From the NCBI RefSeq assembly GCF_013408525.1, contig NZ_JACBZM010000001.1:2976001-3040000 (forward strand): 64,000 nt of DNA. The letters are read 5' to 3'. Origin of the DNA: Nocardioides aromaticivorans. GTDB taxonomy: Bacteria; Actinomycetota; Actinomycetes; Propionibacteriales; Nocardioidaceae. The notes under the pieces were generated by a model. That model was not told the origin of the DNA. It did no database searches and saw nothing but the letters and a program-made list of their open reading frames with translations. Position 1 is the first letter of the stretch; the number at the start of each line of letters is the position of its first letter. Below, in pieces: positions 1 through 8,119 of this stretch. Position numbers and translations under genes: made by a program.

Positions 1-2150
1 CGACGTCCGAGATGGCGCTCGAGTACACCCTGCTCGGCATCACCGGCCTCGACTACACCCCCGAGAAGTGGAGCGCCGTCGACTCGATCGCCTGGCTCAA
101 GGCGATGGCGTGGGACCTGCGCGGCAACCTCGAGGAGGAGATCGGTCGCGCGCTGACCGCCGCCGCGGTCGGGACGGAGGCGAGCGCGGAGCTCTACCCG
201 TCGTACCCCTTCGAGAAGCACGCGCCGATCGTCGAGCAGGGCGGCCTGCTCGGCGACGTGTTCGACCAGGACGTCGAGCCCTCCGGGTCCGACCTGCTGC
301 GGCGTCCCGCGCCGGGCGGGCGGCGTACCGTCGCCGCGCTCGCCGGCGTGCGCTCCGTCCTCTCCGGGGTGCCGGCGCTGCTCGGCAGCGGCGACGGGAT
401 CGGCAGCAACAGCTGGGTCGTCGACGGCGAGCACACCGCGACCGGTGCGCCGATCCTCGCCAACGACCCCCACCTCGGCATCTCGCTGCCCGGTGTGTGG
501 ACCCAGGTCGGGCTGCACTGCCGCACGGTGTCCACCGAGTGCCCGATGGACGTCGCCGGCTTCAGCTTCTCCGGCGTCCCCGGCGTCGTGATCGGCCACA
601 ACGCCGACATCGCGTGGGGCTTCACGAACCTCGGCCCCGACGTCACGGACCTGTACGTCGAGCGCGTCTCCGGCGACACGTGGCAGTCCGGTCGCAAGGA
701 GCTCCCGCTGACCACCCGCGACGAGACGATCGAGGTCCGTGACGGCGACCCGGTGGACATCACCGTGCGGTCCACCGACCACGGGCCCCTGCTGACCGAC
801 CTGGTCGACCTCGACGAGGAGCTCGACGCCGTCGACCTCGCCGACGACGACGGGCTCGTCGAGCAGGCCGACGACGTCGCGCGGGCCGACACCGCCGCGC
901 CCGGCGACGGCTGGGACGTCGGGGTCTCGCTCGCGTGGACCGCGCTCCAGCCGCACCCCACCGCCGATGCGCTGCTGGCGCTCGACATGGCGAGCGACTG
1001 GGAGTCCTTCCGTGCCGCGCTCAGCGACTTCGCCGTGCCCGGCCAGAACGTCGTGTACGCCGACCGCGAGGGCCACATCGGCTACCAGGCGACCGGCCTG
1101 GTGCCGATCCGCAGGGCCGGCAACGACGGGCGCACGCCCGCCGCCGGCTGGGAGCCGGACACCGCGTGGACCGGCCGCTTCGTCCCGTACGACGCCCTGC
1201 CCAACGTGCTCGACCCCGAGTCCGGGATCATCGCCACCGCCAACCAGGCCGTCATCGACCCGCGCCGCTACCCGCCGCACCTCACCGACGACTGGGACCA
1301 GGGCTACCGCTCCACCCGGATCAACGAGCTGCTCGACGCCGACGACGAGCTGAGCGTCGCCAAGATGGGGGCCATCCAGCTCGACGACTGGAGCGCGATC
1401 GGCGAGGCGCTGACGCCGTACCTCCTCGAGGTCGACCTGCCCCGCGGCTACTACTCCGACGGCCAGAGGCTGCTGCGCTCGTGGAACTACCGCCAGGGCC
1501 CCGACAGCGCGGCTGCCGCCTACTTCAACGTGGTGTGGCGCCAGGTGCTCGAGCGGACCTTCGCCGACGAGCTGCCCGCGGCGCTCGAGCCGGACGGCGG
1601 CGACCGCTGGTTCACGGTCGTGGCGCGGATCCTGCGGCGCGCGTCGAGCCACTGGTGGGACGACGTCGAGACCGACGACGTCGTGGAGGACCGCGACGAC
1701 ATCCTGCGCGAGGCGATGATCGCCGCGCGCGACGAGCTCACGGCCCGGCAGTCGCCCAACGCCGACGAGTGGACGTGGGGCGCGCTGCACGAGCTCGAGC
1801 TCCGCTCGGCCACCCTCGGCGAGTCCGGCATCGGCATCGTCGAGCGGCTGTTCAACCGCGGCGGCTGGGAGGTCGGCGGTGGGGGATCGCTCGTCGACGC
1901 GACCGGCTGGGACGCGCGGGAGGGGTACGACGTCGTGACCGCCCCGTCGATGCGGATGGTCGTGCCGATGGACGACCTCGACGCCGCGACGTGGATCAAC
2001 CTCACCGGCGTCTCCGGGCACGCCTTCCACCCGCACTACACCGACCAGACCGACAAGTGGGCCCGCGGCGAGACCCTGCCCTGGGCGTTCTCGGAGGATG
2101 CGGTCCAGGACGCCGGCGAGGACGTCCTCACCCTCACCCCCGGCGGCTGA
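1..2150 (+). CDS. Penicillin acylase family hydrolase (5' partial)
   Basis: The reading frame is already open at base 1, and the first internal ATG (12) falls inside the alpha-chain region, so the true start lies upstream of the window. The sequence after GDGI, GSNSWVV, is the hallmark of the Ntn-hydrolase penicillin/cephalosporin acylase family: the first Ser (codon at 405) would become the N-terminal nucleophile of the beta chain after autocatalytic cleavage. Further family features are NDPHLG, the AWGFTN segment, and PGQNVVYADREGHIGY. Members hydrolyse amide bonds of beta-lactams, N-acyl-homoserine lactones or related amides, usually outside the cytoplasm. The signal peptide would be in the missing part. 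The acidic run between about bases 800 and 900 is a lineage-specific linker. The substrate cannot be told from this sequence. Confidence 0.9.
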   Translation, partial: TSEMALEYTLLGITGLDYTPEKWSAVDSIAWLKAMAWDLRGNLEEEIGRALTAAAVGTEASAELYPSYPFEKHAPIVEQGGLLGDVFDQDVEPSGSDLLRRPAPGGRRTVAALAGVRSVLSGVPALLGSGDGIGSNSWVVDGEHTATGAPILANDPHLGISLPGVWTQVGLHCRTVSTECPMDVAGFSFSGVPGVVIGHNADIAWGFTNLGPDVTDLYVERVSGDTWQSGRKELPLTTRDETIEVRDGDPVDITVRSTDHGPLLTDLVDLDEELDAVDLADDDGLVEQADDVARADTAAPGDGWDVGVSLAWTALQPHPTADALLALDMASDWESFRAALSDFAVPGQNVVYADREGHIGYQATGLVPIRRAGNDGRTPAAGWEPDTAWTGRFVPYDALPNVLDPESGIIATANQAVIDPRRYPPHLTDDWDQGYRSTRINELLDADDELSVAKMGAIQLDDWSAIGEALTPYLLEVDLPRGYYSDGQRLLRSWNYRQGPDSAAAAYFNVVWRQVLERTFADELPAALEPDGGDRWFTVVARILRRASSHWWDDVETDDVVEDRDDILREAMIAARDELTARQSPNADEWTWGALHELELRSATLGESGIGIVERLFNRGGWEVGGGGSLVDATGWDAREGYDVVTAPSMRMVVPMDDLDAATWINLTGVSGHAFHPHYTDQTDKWARGETLPWAFSEDAVQDAGEDVLTLTPGG

Positions 2151-2153
2151 GCG

Positions 2154-2747
2154 TCAGAAGCGGGTGATCCCCGACGGCGTGGCGGCCGCGCTGACCGGCC
2201 GGTCGTGCGGCTCCGCGGGTACGACGGGGAGCCGCTCGTCGTCGTACAGGAGCACGCAGGTGAAGGTGCCCACCGGCACGCGACCCAGCGCGCGGTCGTA
2301 GGAGCCGCCGCCGCGACCGAGCCGCAGGCCGTCGGCACCGACGGCGAGGCCGGGCACGAGGACCGCGTCGCACGTCGCGACCGCCTCGACCCCGAGCGGG
2401 GTGGTCACCGGTTCCAGCAGGCCGCGCCGGGCCGGGGCCAGCGAGCCCGGCCCCGTGTACGGCGCCCAGTCGAGGTCGTTGTCGGGCAGCAGCACCGGCA
2501 GGACGACCCGCTTGCCGGCGGCGACCAGCCGGTCGAGCAGCTCGGTCGTGCCGGGCTCGCCGCCGACGGAGACGTAGCAGGCGACACTGGCCGCTCGTCG
2601 TACCTCCGGGGCGTCGAGCAGGGCGTCGGCGATCGCCCTGGCGGCGGCCCCGACCTCGGCGAGCGGCCGCCGGCGGCGGGCCGTGAGGAGCTGGTCACGG
2701 ACTGCCAGCTTGCTGATCGCACCGTGGCCGGTTTGCCCATCCATCAC
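2154..2747 (-). CDS. 5-formyltetrahydrofolate cyclo-ligase
   Basis: This cytosolic enzyme (197 aa, normal family length) uses ATP to convert 5-formyl-THF (folinic acid) to 5,10-methenyl-THF, returning a folate storage form to one-carbon metabolism. The C-terminal signature GLRLGRGGGSYDR is the conserved ATP/substrate loop of the MTHFS/YgfA family, and the N-terminal basic helix (LLTARRRRPL) matches the nucleotide-binding start of these enzymes. Two consecutive ATG codons (2747 and 2744) are possible starts. It is transcribed divergently from the uridylyltransferase gene with only 23 bp between, so the promoters must overlap or lie inside the coding regions. Neighbouring this gene to the UGPase/glp cluster is a common actinobacterial arrangement. 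Confidence 0.9.
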   Translation of the reverse strand: MMDGQTGHGAISKLAVRDQLLTARRRRPLAEVGAAARAIADALLDAPEVRRAASVACYVSVGGEPGTTELLDRLVAAGKRVVLPVLLPDNDLDWAPYTGPGSLAPARRGLLEPVTTPLGVEAVATCDAVLVPGLAVGADGLRLGRGGGSYDRALGRVPVGTFTCVLLYDDERLPVVPAEPHDRPVSAAATPSGITRF

Positions 2748-2763
2748 GAAGCAAGCCTACGAT
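2733..2763 (+). promoter_or_regulatory. Candidate promoter for a leaderless uridylyltransferase transcript
   Basis: TACGAT at 2758-2763 matches the actinobacterial -10 pattern TANNNT. The expected start point, about 7-8 nt downstream, is the A of the ATG at 2771. A weak TTGCCC lies at 2733-2738 with a rather long 19-bp spacer. No Shine-Dalgarno sequence precedes the ATG, which fits leaderless translation. Inference only. Confidence 0.4.
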
Positions 2764-2770
2764 CGGAAAC

Positions 2771-4180
2771 ATGGGTATGAGTGGCCGCAGCAGCGGCCTG
2801 GAGATGGCACGGGCGAAGATGGCCGATGCCGGGGTCGACCCCGTCGCGATCGAGACGTTCGCGCACTACTACCGGCTCCTCGAGCACGGCGAGACCGGGA
2901 TGATCCCCGAGTCGAGCATCGAGCCGGTCGACATCGAGAGCCTGGCCGACGCCGAGGTGGCCGACGACGTCGCCGCGGACGCCATCGGCAAGACGGTGGC
3001 CATCAAGCTCAACGGCGGCCTCGGCACGTCGATGGGGATGGAGCGCGCGAAGTCGCTGCTCTGCGTGCGCCGCGGGCTGTCCTTCCTCGACATCATCGCC
3101 CGGCAGGCGCTCCACCTCCGCGCGGAGTACGACGCCCGGCTGCCGCTGATCTTCATGAACTCCTTCCGCACCTCGGCCGACACGCTGCACGCGCTGGGCC
3201 GCTACGACGAGCTCGCGGTGGGGGACCTGCCGGTCGAGTTCCTGCAGAACAAGGAGCCCAAGCTCCTCGCCGACTCGCTCAAGCCGGTGGAGTGGCCCAA
3301 GGAGCCCGAGCTGGAGTGGTGTCCGCCGGGGCACGGCGACATCTACACGGCGCTGCGCGGCACCGGCCTGCTCGACCGGCTGATCGCGGAGGGCTACCGC
3401 TACGCCTTCGTGTCGAACTCCGACAACCTCGGCGCCGTCCCCGCGCCGCGGGTGGCGGGCTGGTTCGCCGCGTCGGGTGCTCCGTTCGCGATCGAGGCGG
3501 TCCGTCGTACTCCCTCGGACAAGAAGGGCGGCCACTTCGCGCGCCGCAAGGCCGACGGCCGGCTGGTGCTGCGCGAGACCGCGCAGACGCTGCCCGAGGA
3601 CCGCGAGGCGCTGGCCGACCTCAGCCGCCACCGCTTCTGCTCGACCAACAACATCTGGTTCGACCTGCGGGCGATGAAGGCGACGCTCGACGCCCGCGAC
3701 GGCGTCCTCGGACTCCCGCTCATCCGCAACGAGAAGAATGTCGACCCGGCCGACCCGGACAGCCCGAGGGTGATCCAGGTCGAGACGGCCATGGGCGCCG
3801 CGATCGAGGTCTTCGAGGGGGCGCGGCTGATCGAGGTCGGCCGCGACCGGTTCATCCCGGTCAAGACGACCAACGACCTGCTGGTGCTGCGCTCCGACGT
3901 GTACGAGATCGGCGCCGACTTCGCGCTGACCCAGATCGCGGCCGACGTCCCGTACGTCGAGCTCGACGCCGACCACTACCAGGTCGTCGGAGAGTTCGAC
4001 AAGCGCTTCCCCGAGGGTGCGCCGTCGCTGGCGAAGGCCTCCTCGCTGAAGGTCGAGGGTGACTGGACCTTCGGCCACGGCGTCCAGGTCGTCGGCGACG
4101 TGGAGCTCGACGGCCGCGGGGCGCAGCGCGTTCCCGCCGGTGAAGTCCTCTCGGGGGACGCCAGCGGGTCGGATGCCTGA
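2771..4180 (+). CDS. UTP-glucose-1-phosphate uridylyltransferase (UDPGP family)
   Basis: The protein (469 aa) belongs to the UDPGP (eukaryotic-type UGPase) family rather than the small bacterial GalU family. It makes UDP-glucose from UTP and glucose-1-phosphate for cell-envelope and storage polysaccharides. The nucleotide-binding loop is LNGGLGTSMG at about residues 79-88, and the family blocks FMNSFRTS, SNSDNLG and STNNIWFDL follow in order; the C-terminal end (from about residue 370) is the start of the beta-helix part and is short. The ATG at 2771 is used because a -10-like box sits just upstream; a second ATG at 2777 is possible. Its last 8 bp overlap the start of glp. The phosphoglucomutase gene at 61.9 kb supplies its substrate. 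Confidence 0.92.
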   Translation: MGMSGRSSGLEMARAKMADAGVDPVAIETFAHYYRLLEHGETGMIPESSIEPVDIESLADAEVADDVAADAIGKTVAIKLNGGLGTSMGMERAKSLLCVRRGLSFLDIIARQALHLRAEYDARLPLIFMNSFRTSADTLHALGRYDELAVGDLPVEFLQNKEPKLLADSLKPVEWPKEPELEWCPPGHGDIYTALRGTGLLDRLIAEGYRYAFVSNSDNLGAVPAPRVAGWFAASGAPFAIEAVRRTPSDKKGGHFARRKADGRLVLRETAQTLPEDREALADLSRHRFCSTNNIWFDLRAMKATLDARDGVLGLPLIRNEKNVDPADPDSPRVIQVETAMGAAIEVFEGARLIEVGRDRFIPVKTTNDLLVLRSDVYEIGADFALTQIAADVPYVELDADHYQVVGEFDKRFPEGAPSLAKASSLKVEGDWTFGHGVQVVGDVELDGRGAQRVPAGEVLSGDASGSDA

Positions 4181-5336
4181 CCCCTCGGTCGCCGACCACC
4201 GGCGCCGCGTCGAGCAGGCGATCACCCGGCTGGCGCCGGTCGAGGTGCCGTTGGCGCAGGCTCGCGGACGCGTGCTGGCGGCCGACGTGACCGCCGTGCT
4301 GTCCGTCCCGCCGTTCGACCACTCCGCCATGGACGGCTTCGCCGTCCGGGCGGCCGACGTCGCTGCCGTACCGGTCGAGCTGCCGGTCGCCGGTGTCGTC
4401 GCCGCGGGCGACCCGGTGACCCCGCTGGAGGCGGGTACGGCGATCCGGATCATGACAGGGGCCGAGGTGCCCCCCGGGGCGGACCTCGTGGTCCCGTTCG
4501 AGTGGACGACCGGCACCGACCCCGTGCGGGTCCTGCAGACGGCCGCTGCCGGCCGGCACATTCGTCGTGAGGGCGAGGACGTCGCCGCCGGCGAGGTGGC
4601 GCTGAGGGCCGGGAGCGTGGTCGGCGCGGCGCAGCTCGGCCTGCTGGTCTCGACGGGGCACGCCAGCGTGCTGGTCCACGCACGCCCGCGCGTCGGCATC
4701 GTGTCGACCGGCGCGGAGCTGGTCAACGGCAGCGTCCCCGACAGCAACTCGGCCACCCTCGCCGCCGCGGCCGCCGGCCTCGATGCCGACGTCGCCTGCT
4801 TCGGACCCGCCCCCGACGACCCCGACGGCTTCCTCGTCCAGCTGCGCGAGGCGGCGGCGGTCTCCGACCTCGTCGTCACGACCGGCGGCGTCTCGGCCGG
4901 CGACCACGACGTGGTCAAGGCCGCGCTGCGCGACGTCCCCGGCTTCTGGTTCGGCCCGGTGGCGATGAAGCCCGGCCGGCCCCAGGGCTTCGGCGTCCTC
5001 GACGTCGACGGCCGGCAGGTTCCGGTGCTCTGCCTGCCGGGCACGCCCGTCGCGGCGTACGCGTCCTTCCTCCTCTACGGCAGCCGCGCCGTGGCTGCCC
5101 TCGCCGACCCCGGTCGCATCGAGGTCCGCCTCGCCCGGCTGGCCGTCCCGGTCCAGGCGGGGGACCGCACGGTTCTCCTGCCGGGGGTCTACGACGAGAA
5201 TGGCCACGTCGTGCCCCTGCCGGGCCACGCCGGCCACTCGCAGCGGCTGCTCGCGACGGCCGAGGTGCTGCTGGTCGTGCCCCCGCGCGAGCAGGAGATC
5301 CCGGCGGGCGAGGCGATCGAGGTCCTTTCCCTGTGA
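4173..5336 (+). CDS. glp: Gephyrin-like molybdotransferase Glp / MoeA
   Basis: A 387-aa MoeA/gephyrin-E-domain protein. Visible family blocks are PPFDHSAMDGFAV near the N-terminus, GTAIRIMTGAEVPPGADLVV, STGAELV, DSNSATLAAA, TTGGVSAGDHDVVK, and KPGRPQGFG with the terminal LPGTPVAAYASFLLY. Canonical MoeA inserts molybdate into adenylated molybdopterin. In Corynebacterium the paralogue Glp instead binds FtsZ and its membrane receptor GlpR at the division site (established knowledge). The ATG at 4173 overlaps the preceding stop by 8 bp and gives the expected N-terminus; the open frame further upstream overlaps the UGPase gene. The presence of sepX/glpR 1.7 kb downstream supports the Glp reading, but moaC and mog next door also allow genuine cofactor synthesis. 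Either or both roles are possible. Confidence 0.87.
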   Translation: MPDPSVADHRRRVEQAITRLAPVEVPLAQARGRVLAADVTAVLSVPPFDHSAMDGFAVRAADVAAVPVELPVAGVVAAGDPVTPLEAGTAIRIMTGAEVPPGADLVVPFEWTTGTDPVRVLQTAAAGRHIRREGEDVAAGEVALRAGSVVGAAQLGLLVSTGHASVLVHARPRVGIVSTGAELVNGSVPDSNSATLAAAAAGLDADVACFGPAPDDPDGFLVQLREAAAVSDLVVTTGGVSAGDHDVVKAALRDVPGFWFGPVAMKPGRPQGFGVLDVDGRQVPVLCLPGTPVAAYASFLLYGSRAVAALADPGRIEVRLARLAVPVQAGDRTVLLPGVYDENGHVVPLPGHAGHSQRLLATAEVLLVVPPREQEIPAGEAIEVLSL

Positions 5337-5351
5337 ACCCAAGGAGCGGTG

Positions 5352-5822
5352 ATGGCTGACCGGCTGACCCACGTCGACGAGACCGGCGCTGCCCGGATGG
5401 TCGACGTGTCGGCGAAGGACGTGACGACCCGGGTGGCCCGTGCGTCCGGCCGGGTGCTCGTCTCGCCCGAGGTGGTCGCGCTGCTCCGGGGCGAGGGCGT
5501 GCCCAAGGGCGATGCGCTGGCCGTCGCCCGGATCGCCGGGATCATGGGCGCCAAGCAGACGCCGGCGCTGATCCCGCTGTGCCACCCGCTCGCCGTGTCC
5601 GGCGTCAAGGTCGACCTGTCGGTCGCCGACGACGCCGTCGAGATCGAGGCGACGGTGAAGACCACCGACCGCACCGGCGTCGAGATGGAGGCGCTCACCG
5701 CCGTGTCGGTCGCCGCGCTCACCGTCGTCGACATGGTCAAGGCCGTCGACAAGGGCGCCGTGATCACCGACGTGCGGGTGGAGTCCAAGTCGGGGGGCAA
5801 GTCCGGGGACTGGGCCCGATGA
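5352..5822 (+). CDS. moaC: Cyclic pyranopterin monophosphate synthase MoaC
   Basis: A 156-aa MoaC protein. It forms cyclic pyranopterin monophosphate from the MoaA product, 3',8-cyclo-7,8-dihydro-GTP, in the first stage of molybdenum-cofactor synthesis. Family landmarks are LTHVDETGAARMVDVSAKD at the N-terminus, IAGIMGAKQTPALIPLCHPL (the conserved HP pair of the active site) and TDRTGVEMEALTAVSVAALT with the terminal MVKAVDKG segment. The ATG at 5352 is preferred over the GTG just before it because AAGGAG (5341-5346) is then 5 nt away. The stop overlaps the next ATG (ATGA). No moaA, moaD or moaE is in the window. Confidence 0.95.
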   Translation: MADRLTHVDETGAARMVDVSAKDVTTRVARASGRVLVSPEVVALLRGEGVPKGDALAVARIAGIMGAKQTPALIPLCHPLAVSGVKVDLSVADDAVEIEATVKTTDRTGVEMEALTAVSVAALTVVDMVKAVDKGAVITDVRVESKSGGKSGDWAR

Positions 5823-6298
5823 GCGGTCTCCCCGCCGTCGTCGTCGTTGCGTCCAACCGCGCCGCCGCCGGCGTGTACGACGACACGACCGGCCCGCTGA
5901 TCGTGGAGGCCCTGCGGTCGTGGGGCTTCTCCGTCGGTGAGCCGGTGGTGTGCCCGGACGGCGAGCCGGTCGGCCTCGCGATCGCGGCAGCCGTCGACGG
6001 CGGCGCCCGGGTGGTGCTCACGACGGGCGGCACCGGGCTCACCCCGACCGACCGCACGCCCGAGGTGACCCGGCCGCTGCTCGACCGGGAGGTGCCCGGC
6101 CTGGCCGAGGCGATCCGGGCCGCGGGTGTCGCGAAGGGCGTGCCGACCGCCGTACTCTCGCGCGGGCTGGCGGGCGTCGCCGGCAACGCCCTCGTCGTCA
6201 ACCTGCCCGGCTCACGCGGGGGAGTGAAGGACGCGCTCGCCGTGCTCGAGCCGGTGCTGGTGCACGCGGTCGAGCAGGTCGTGGGGAGCGACCATTGA
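5819..6298 (+). CDS. MogA/MoaB family molybdenum cofactor biosynthesis protein
   Basis: A 159-aa protein of the MogA/MoaB/gephyrin-G-domain family, which adenylates molybdopterin before metal insertion by MoeA. Conserved features are VVVVASNRAAAGVYDD at the N-terminus, LTTGGTGLTPTDRTPEVT (the molybdopterin-binding loop, with the catalytic-type Asp of TPTD), and NLPGSRGGVKDALAVLEPVL near the C-terminus. Its ATG overlaps the moaC stop by 4 bp, so the two are probably translationally coupled. Together with glp and moaC it makes this a partial Moco cluster. MogA and MoaB cannot be separated from sequence alone. Confidence 0.92.
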   Translation: MSGLPAVVVVASNRAAAGVYDDTTGPLIVEALRSWGFSVGEPVVCPDGEPVGLAIAAAVDGGARVVLTTGGTGLTPTDRTPEVTRPLLDREVPGLAEAIRAAGVAKGVPTAVLSRGLAGVAGNALVVNLPGSRGGVKDALAVLEPVLVHAVEQVVGSDH

Positions 6299-6972
6299 GC
6301 ACCGGTGCGGCGAGCGGGGCGAAGGAGGGGCCGCGCGAGCGGATGGTCGTGGGCGTGCCCGGCCGGGCCTGGCCCAACGAGCTGATCTCGGGCACCCACC
6401 CCGTCGTCCGGCTGCGGCCGATCAGCAGGCGCGACGCGAAGGCGTGGCGCTCGGCCCGCCGCCGCAACGCCCTGTGGCTGGCCCGCTGGGACGCGACGGC
6501 GCCGCCGGGTGCGGATGCACGGCCGATGACCTTCCGGGCGCTGGTGAAGCGGCTGCGGCGCTCGGCCCGGCAGGGCACGACCTTCCCGTTCGTGGTGGAG
6601 GTCGACGGCCGGTTCGCCGGCCAGGTGAGCGTCAACAACATCGTGCGCGGGTCCGCGCAGTTCGCGTCGGTGGGCTACTGGATCGACCAGGAGTTCGCCG
6701 GCCGCGGCGTCATCCCGCGCGCGGTCGCGATGGTGATCGACCACAGCTTCTTCACCGCGGGCCTGCACCGGATCGAGATCTGCATCCGCCCCGAGAACAC
6801 CAACTCGCTGCGGGTCGTGGAGAAGCTCGGCATCCGCGAGATCGGCTACGCGCCGCTGTTCCTGCACATCGACGGCGAGTGGCGCGACCACCGGATCTTC
6901 GCGGTGACCCGTGAGGAGGCGCCGCGCGGGGTGCTGGTCCGGCTGGAGTCCCCGGAGGCCGGATCCTCGTGA
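6295..6972 (+). CDS. RimJ/RimL-like GNAT N-acetyltransferase
   Basis: A GNAT-fold acetyltransferase of the RimJ/RimL type, using acetyl-CoA to acetylate an N-terminal amine of a protein or a small molecule. The core is VGYWIDQEFAGRGVIPRAV (acetyl-CoA loop, motif A with the R/Q-x-x-G-x-G/A pattern) followed by HRIEICIRPENTNSLRVVEK (motif B), and the C-terminal GEWRDHRIFAVTREE typical of RimJ. A TTG at 6295 overlaps the mog stop and has GGGGAG 6-7 nt upstream; an ATG at 6343 is the alternative start. A rimJ-like gene is a standard member of the glp-sepX neighbourhood in Actinobacteria, though its target there is not known. Confidence 0.85.
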   Translation: MSTGAASGAKEGPRERMVVGVPGRAWPNELISGTHPVVRLRPISRRDAKAWRSARRRNALWLARWDATAPPGADARPMTFRALVKRLRRSARQGTTFPFVVEVDGRFAGQVSVNNIVRGSAQFASVGYWIDQEFAGRGVIPRAVAMVIDHSFFTAGLHRIEICIRPENTNSLRVVEKLGIREIGYAPLFLHIDGEWRDHRIFAVTREEAPRGVLVRLESPEAGSS

Positions 6973-7062
6973 TCCCCGCCCGGTGACGCCGAATCACATC
7001 CGTCACACCAATCAATCTGTGACACACCGATGGACATGCGCCCCACTTTGAGTTAACGCTCC

Positions 7063-7068
7063 TAACCT
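7063..7068 (+). promoter_or_regulatory. Candidate -10 element for leaderless sepX
   Basis: TAACCT fits TANNNT, and the expected +1, 7 nt downstream, is the G of the GTG start at 7075. No ribosome binding site is visible before that GTG. No convincing -35 box is seen. Inference. Confidence 0.35.
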
Positions 7069-7074
7069 CTCGGT

Positions 7075-7983
7075 GTGGACCTGAGCGCGCTGATCTTCGT
7101 CGCACTGGCGGTGGCCTGGGCGGTCTACCTCGTGCCGAAGGCGCTCAAGTACCACGAGGAGGACTCCGCCAACCGCTCCGTCGACGGCTTCTCCGACCGG
7201 CTGCGGGTGCTCGCCCGGCGCGAGGCCGTCTCGGCCTCCGCGGCCGAGCTCGTCCCGGCCGGCCGCAAGCCGTCCACCGCGCGCGTGGAGGAGTCCGTCG
7301 AGGAGCCCGCAGCCCCGGCCGAGCCGGAGGTCGCGCACGACGAGGAGCCCGCGGCGCCCACCCCTGCGCCGCGTGCCCCGCGTCCGGCCCTCGCCCGCCG
7401 CCTCGCCGCCCGTCGTGCGGCCGAGCGCCGGCGCCGGGTCTTCAACGTCCTGCTCCTGCTCAACCTGGTCGTCGCCGGCCTCGGCATCGGCAAGGTCATC
7501 GGCCTGGCCTGGATCGCGGCCCCCGTGGCCCTGCTGGTGGCCTGGCTGGTCGCCTGCCGGCTGATGGTCCGTCGCGAGCGGGCTGCCCGCGCGGCCGCGA
7601 ACCGCCGGCGCCGTCGTACCCTCGCCGACGAGGCGATCGCCGCCGAGGACGCCGAGACCGACGAGGTCGCCGACGAGCCGGCCGAGGTCCTCGGCGAGCT
7701 CGACGCCGACGACAACACCGACGAGATCCCGGCCGTCACCGCCGCCCTGCTCGAGGAGGAGCCGGTCGTCGACGGGTGGACGCCGGTGCCGGTCCCGCTG
7801 CCGACGTACGTCGCCAAGGCGCCGGCCGGTCGCACGGTCCGCACCATCGACCTCGACTCCACCGGCGTGTGGAGCTCCGGGCGCAACGAGGCCGACTCCC
7901 AGCTCGCCCGCGAGGCCGACGCCCAGCGCGCGCAGGCCGACGCGGACGCCGCGGCCGACGAGCGCCGCGCCTCCGGCTCCTGA
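7075..7983 (+). CDS. sepX: Divisome membrane protein SepX/GlpR
   Basis: A 302-aa membrane protein. An N-terminal transmembrane helix (about residues 4-20, LIFVALAVAWAVYLV) runs into the conserved PKALKYHEEDSANRSVDGFS segment typical of SepX/GlpR proteins. Two more helices lie at about residues 123-142 and 146-163, flanked by Arg-rich runs; the rest is acidic and Ala/Pro-rich linker. In Streptomyces SepX interacts with SepF and stabilises FtsZ rings, and in Corynebacterium GlpR is the membrane receptor of Glp (established knowledge). Gene order UGPase-glp-rimJ-sepX supports the assignment. The GTG start has no Shine-Dalgarno and may be leaderless. The low-complexity parts diverge quickly between species, so the call rests on the N-terminus and context. 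Confidence 0.8.
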   Translation: MDLSALIFVALAVAWAVYLVPKALKYHEEDSANRSVDGFSDRLRVLARREAVSASAAELVPAGRKPSTARVEESVEEPAAPAEPEVAHDEEPAAPTPAPRAPRPALARRLAARRAAERRRRVFNVLLLLNLVVAGLGIGKVIGLAWIAAPVALLVAWLVACRLMVRRERAARAAANRRRRRTLADEAIAAEDAETDEVADEPAEVLGELDADDNTDEIPAVTAALLEEEPVVDGWTPVPVPLPTYVAKAPAGRTVRTIDLDSTGVWSSGRNEADSQLAREADAQRAQADADAAADERRASGS

Positions 7984-7999
7984 CCCGATCCGCTCGCAC

Positions 8000-8020
8000 C
8001 ACCCGTCTCCCGGACGGGTG
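8000..8020. terminator. Hairpin after sepX
   Basis: CACCCGTC (8000-8007) and GACGGGTG (8013-8020) form a perfect 8-bp stem with a 5-nt loop, 17 bp after the sepX stop. There is no U-run, as is common for actinobacterial terminators. A second perfect hairpin, GCGGCCGG/CCGGCCGC (8075-8097), lies just before the next ribosome binding site and could be an operator or attenuator. Confidence 0.5.
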
Positions 8021-8119
8021 TCCGGGTAACTCCTGGGTCCGCGAGGCCGCGTCACGCACCGGCCCCTCGCGGCTGCGGCCGGGATCCACCCGGCCGCCCG
8101 AGCTTGGGAGTTGATCCGC

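Noticed and set aside
68..1353. Long open frames overlapping the penicillin acylase gene on both strands
   Set aside because: Arg/Pro/Ala-rich translations caused by high G+C in other frames; no family motifs and no start signals.
2744..5585. Very long minus-strand frames opposite the uridylyltransferase and glp genes
   Set aside because: They mirror the strongly supported genes and have only low-complexity composition.
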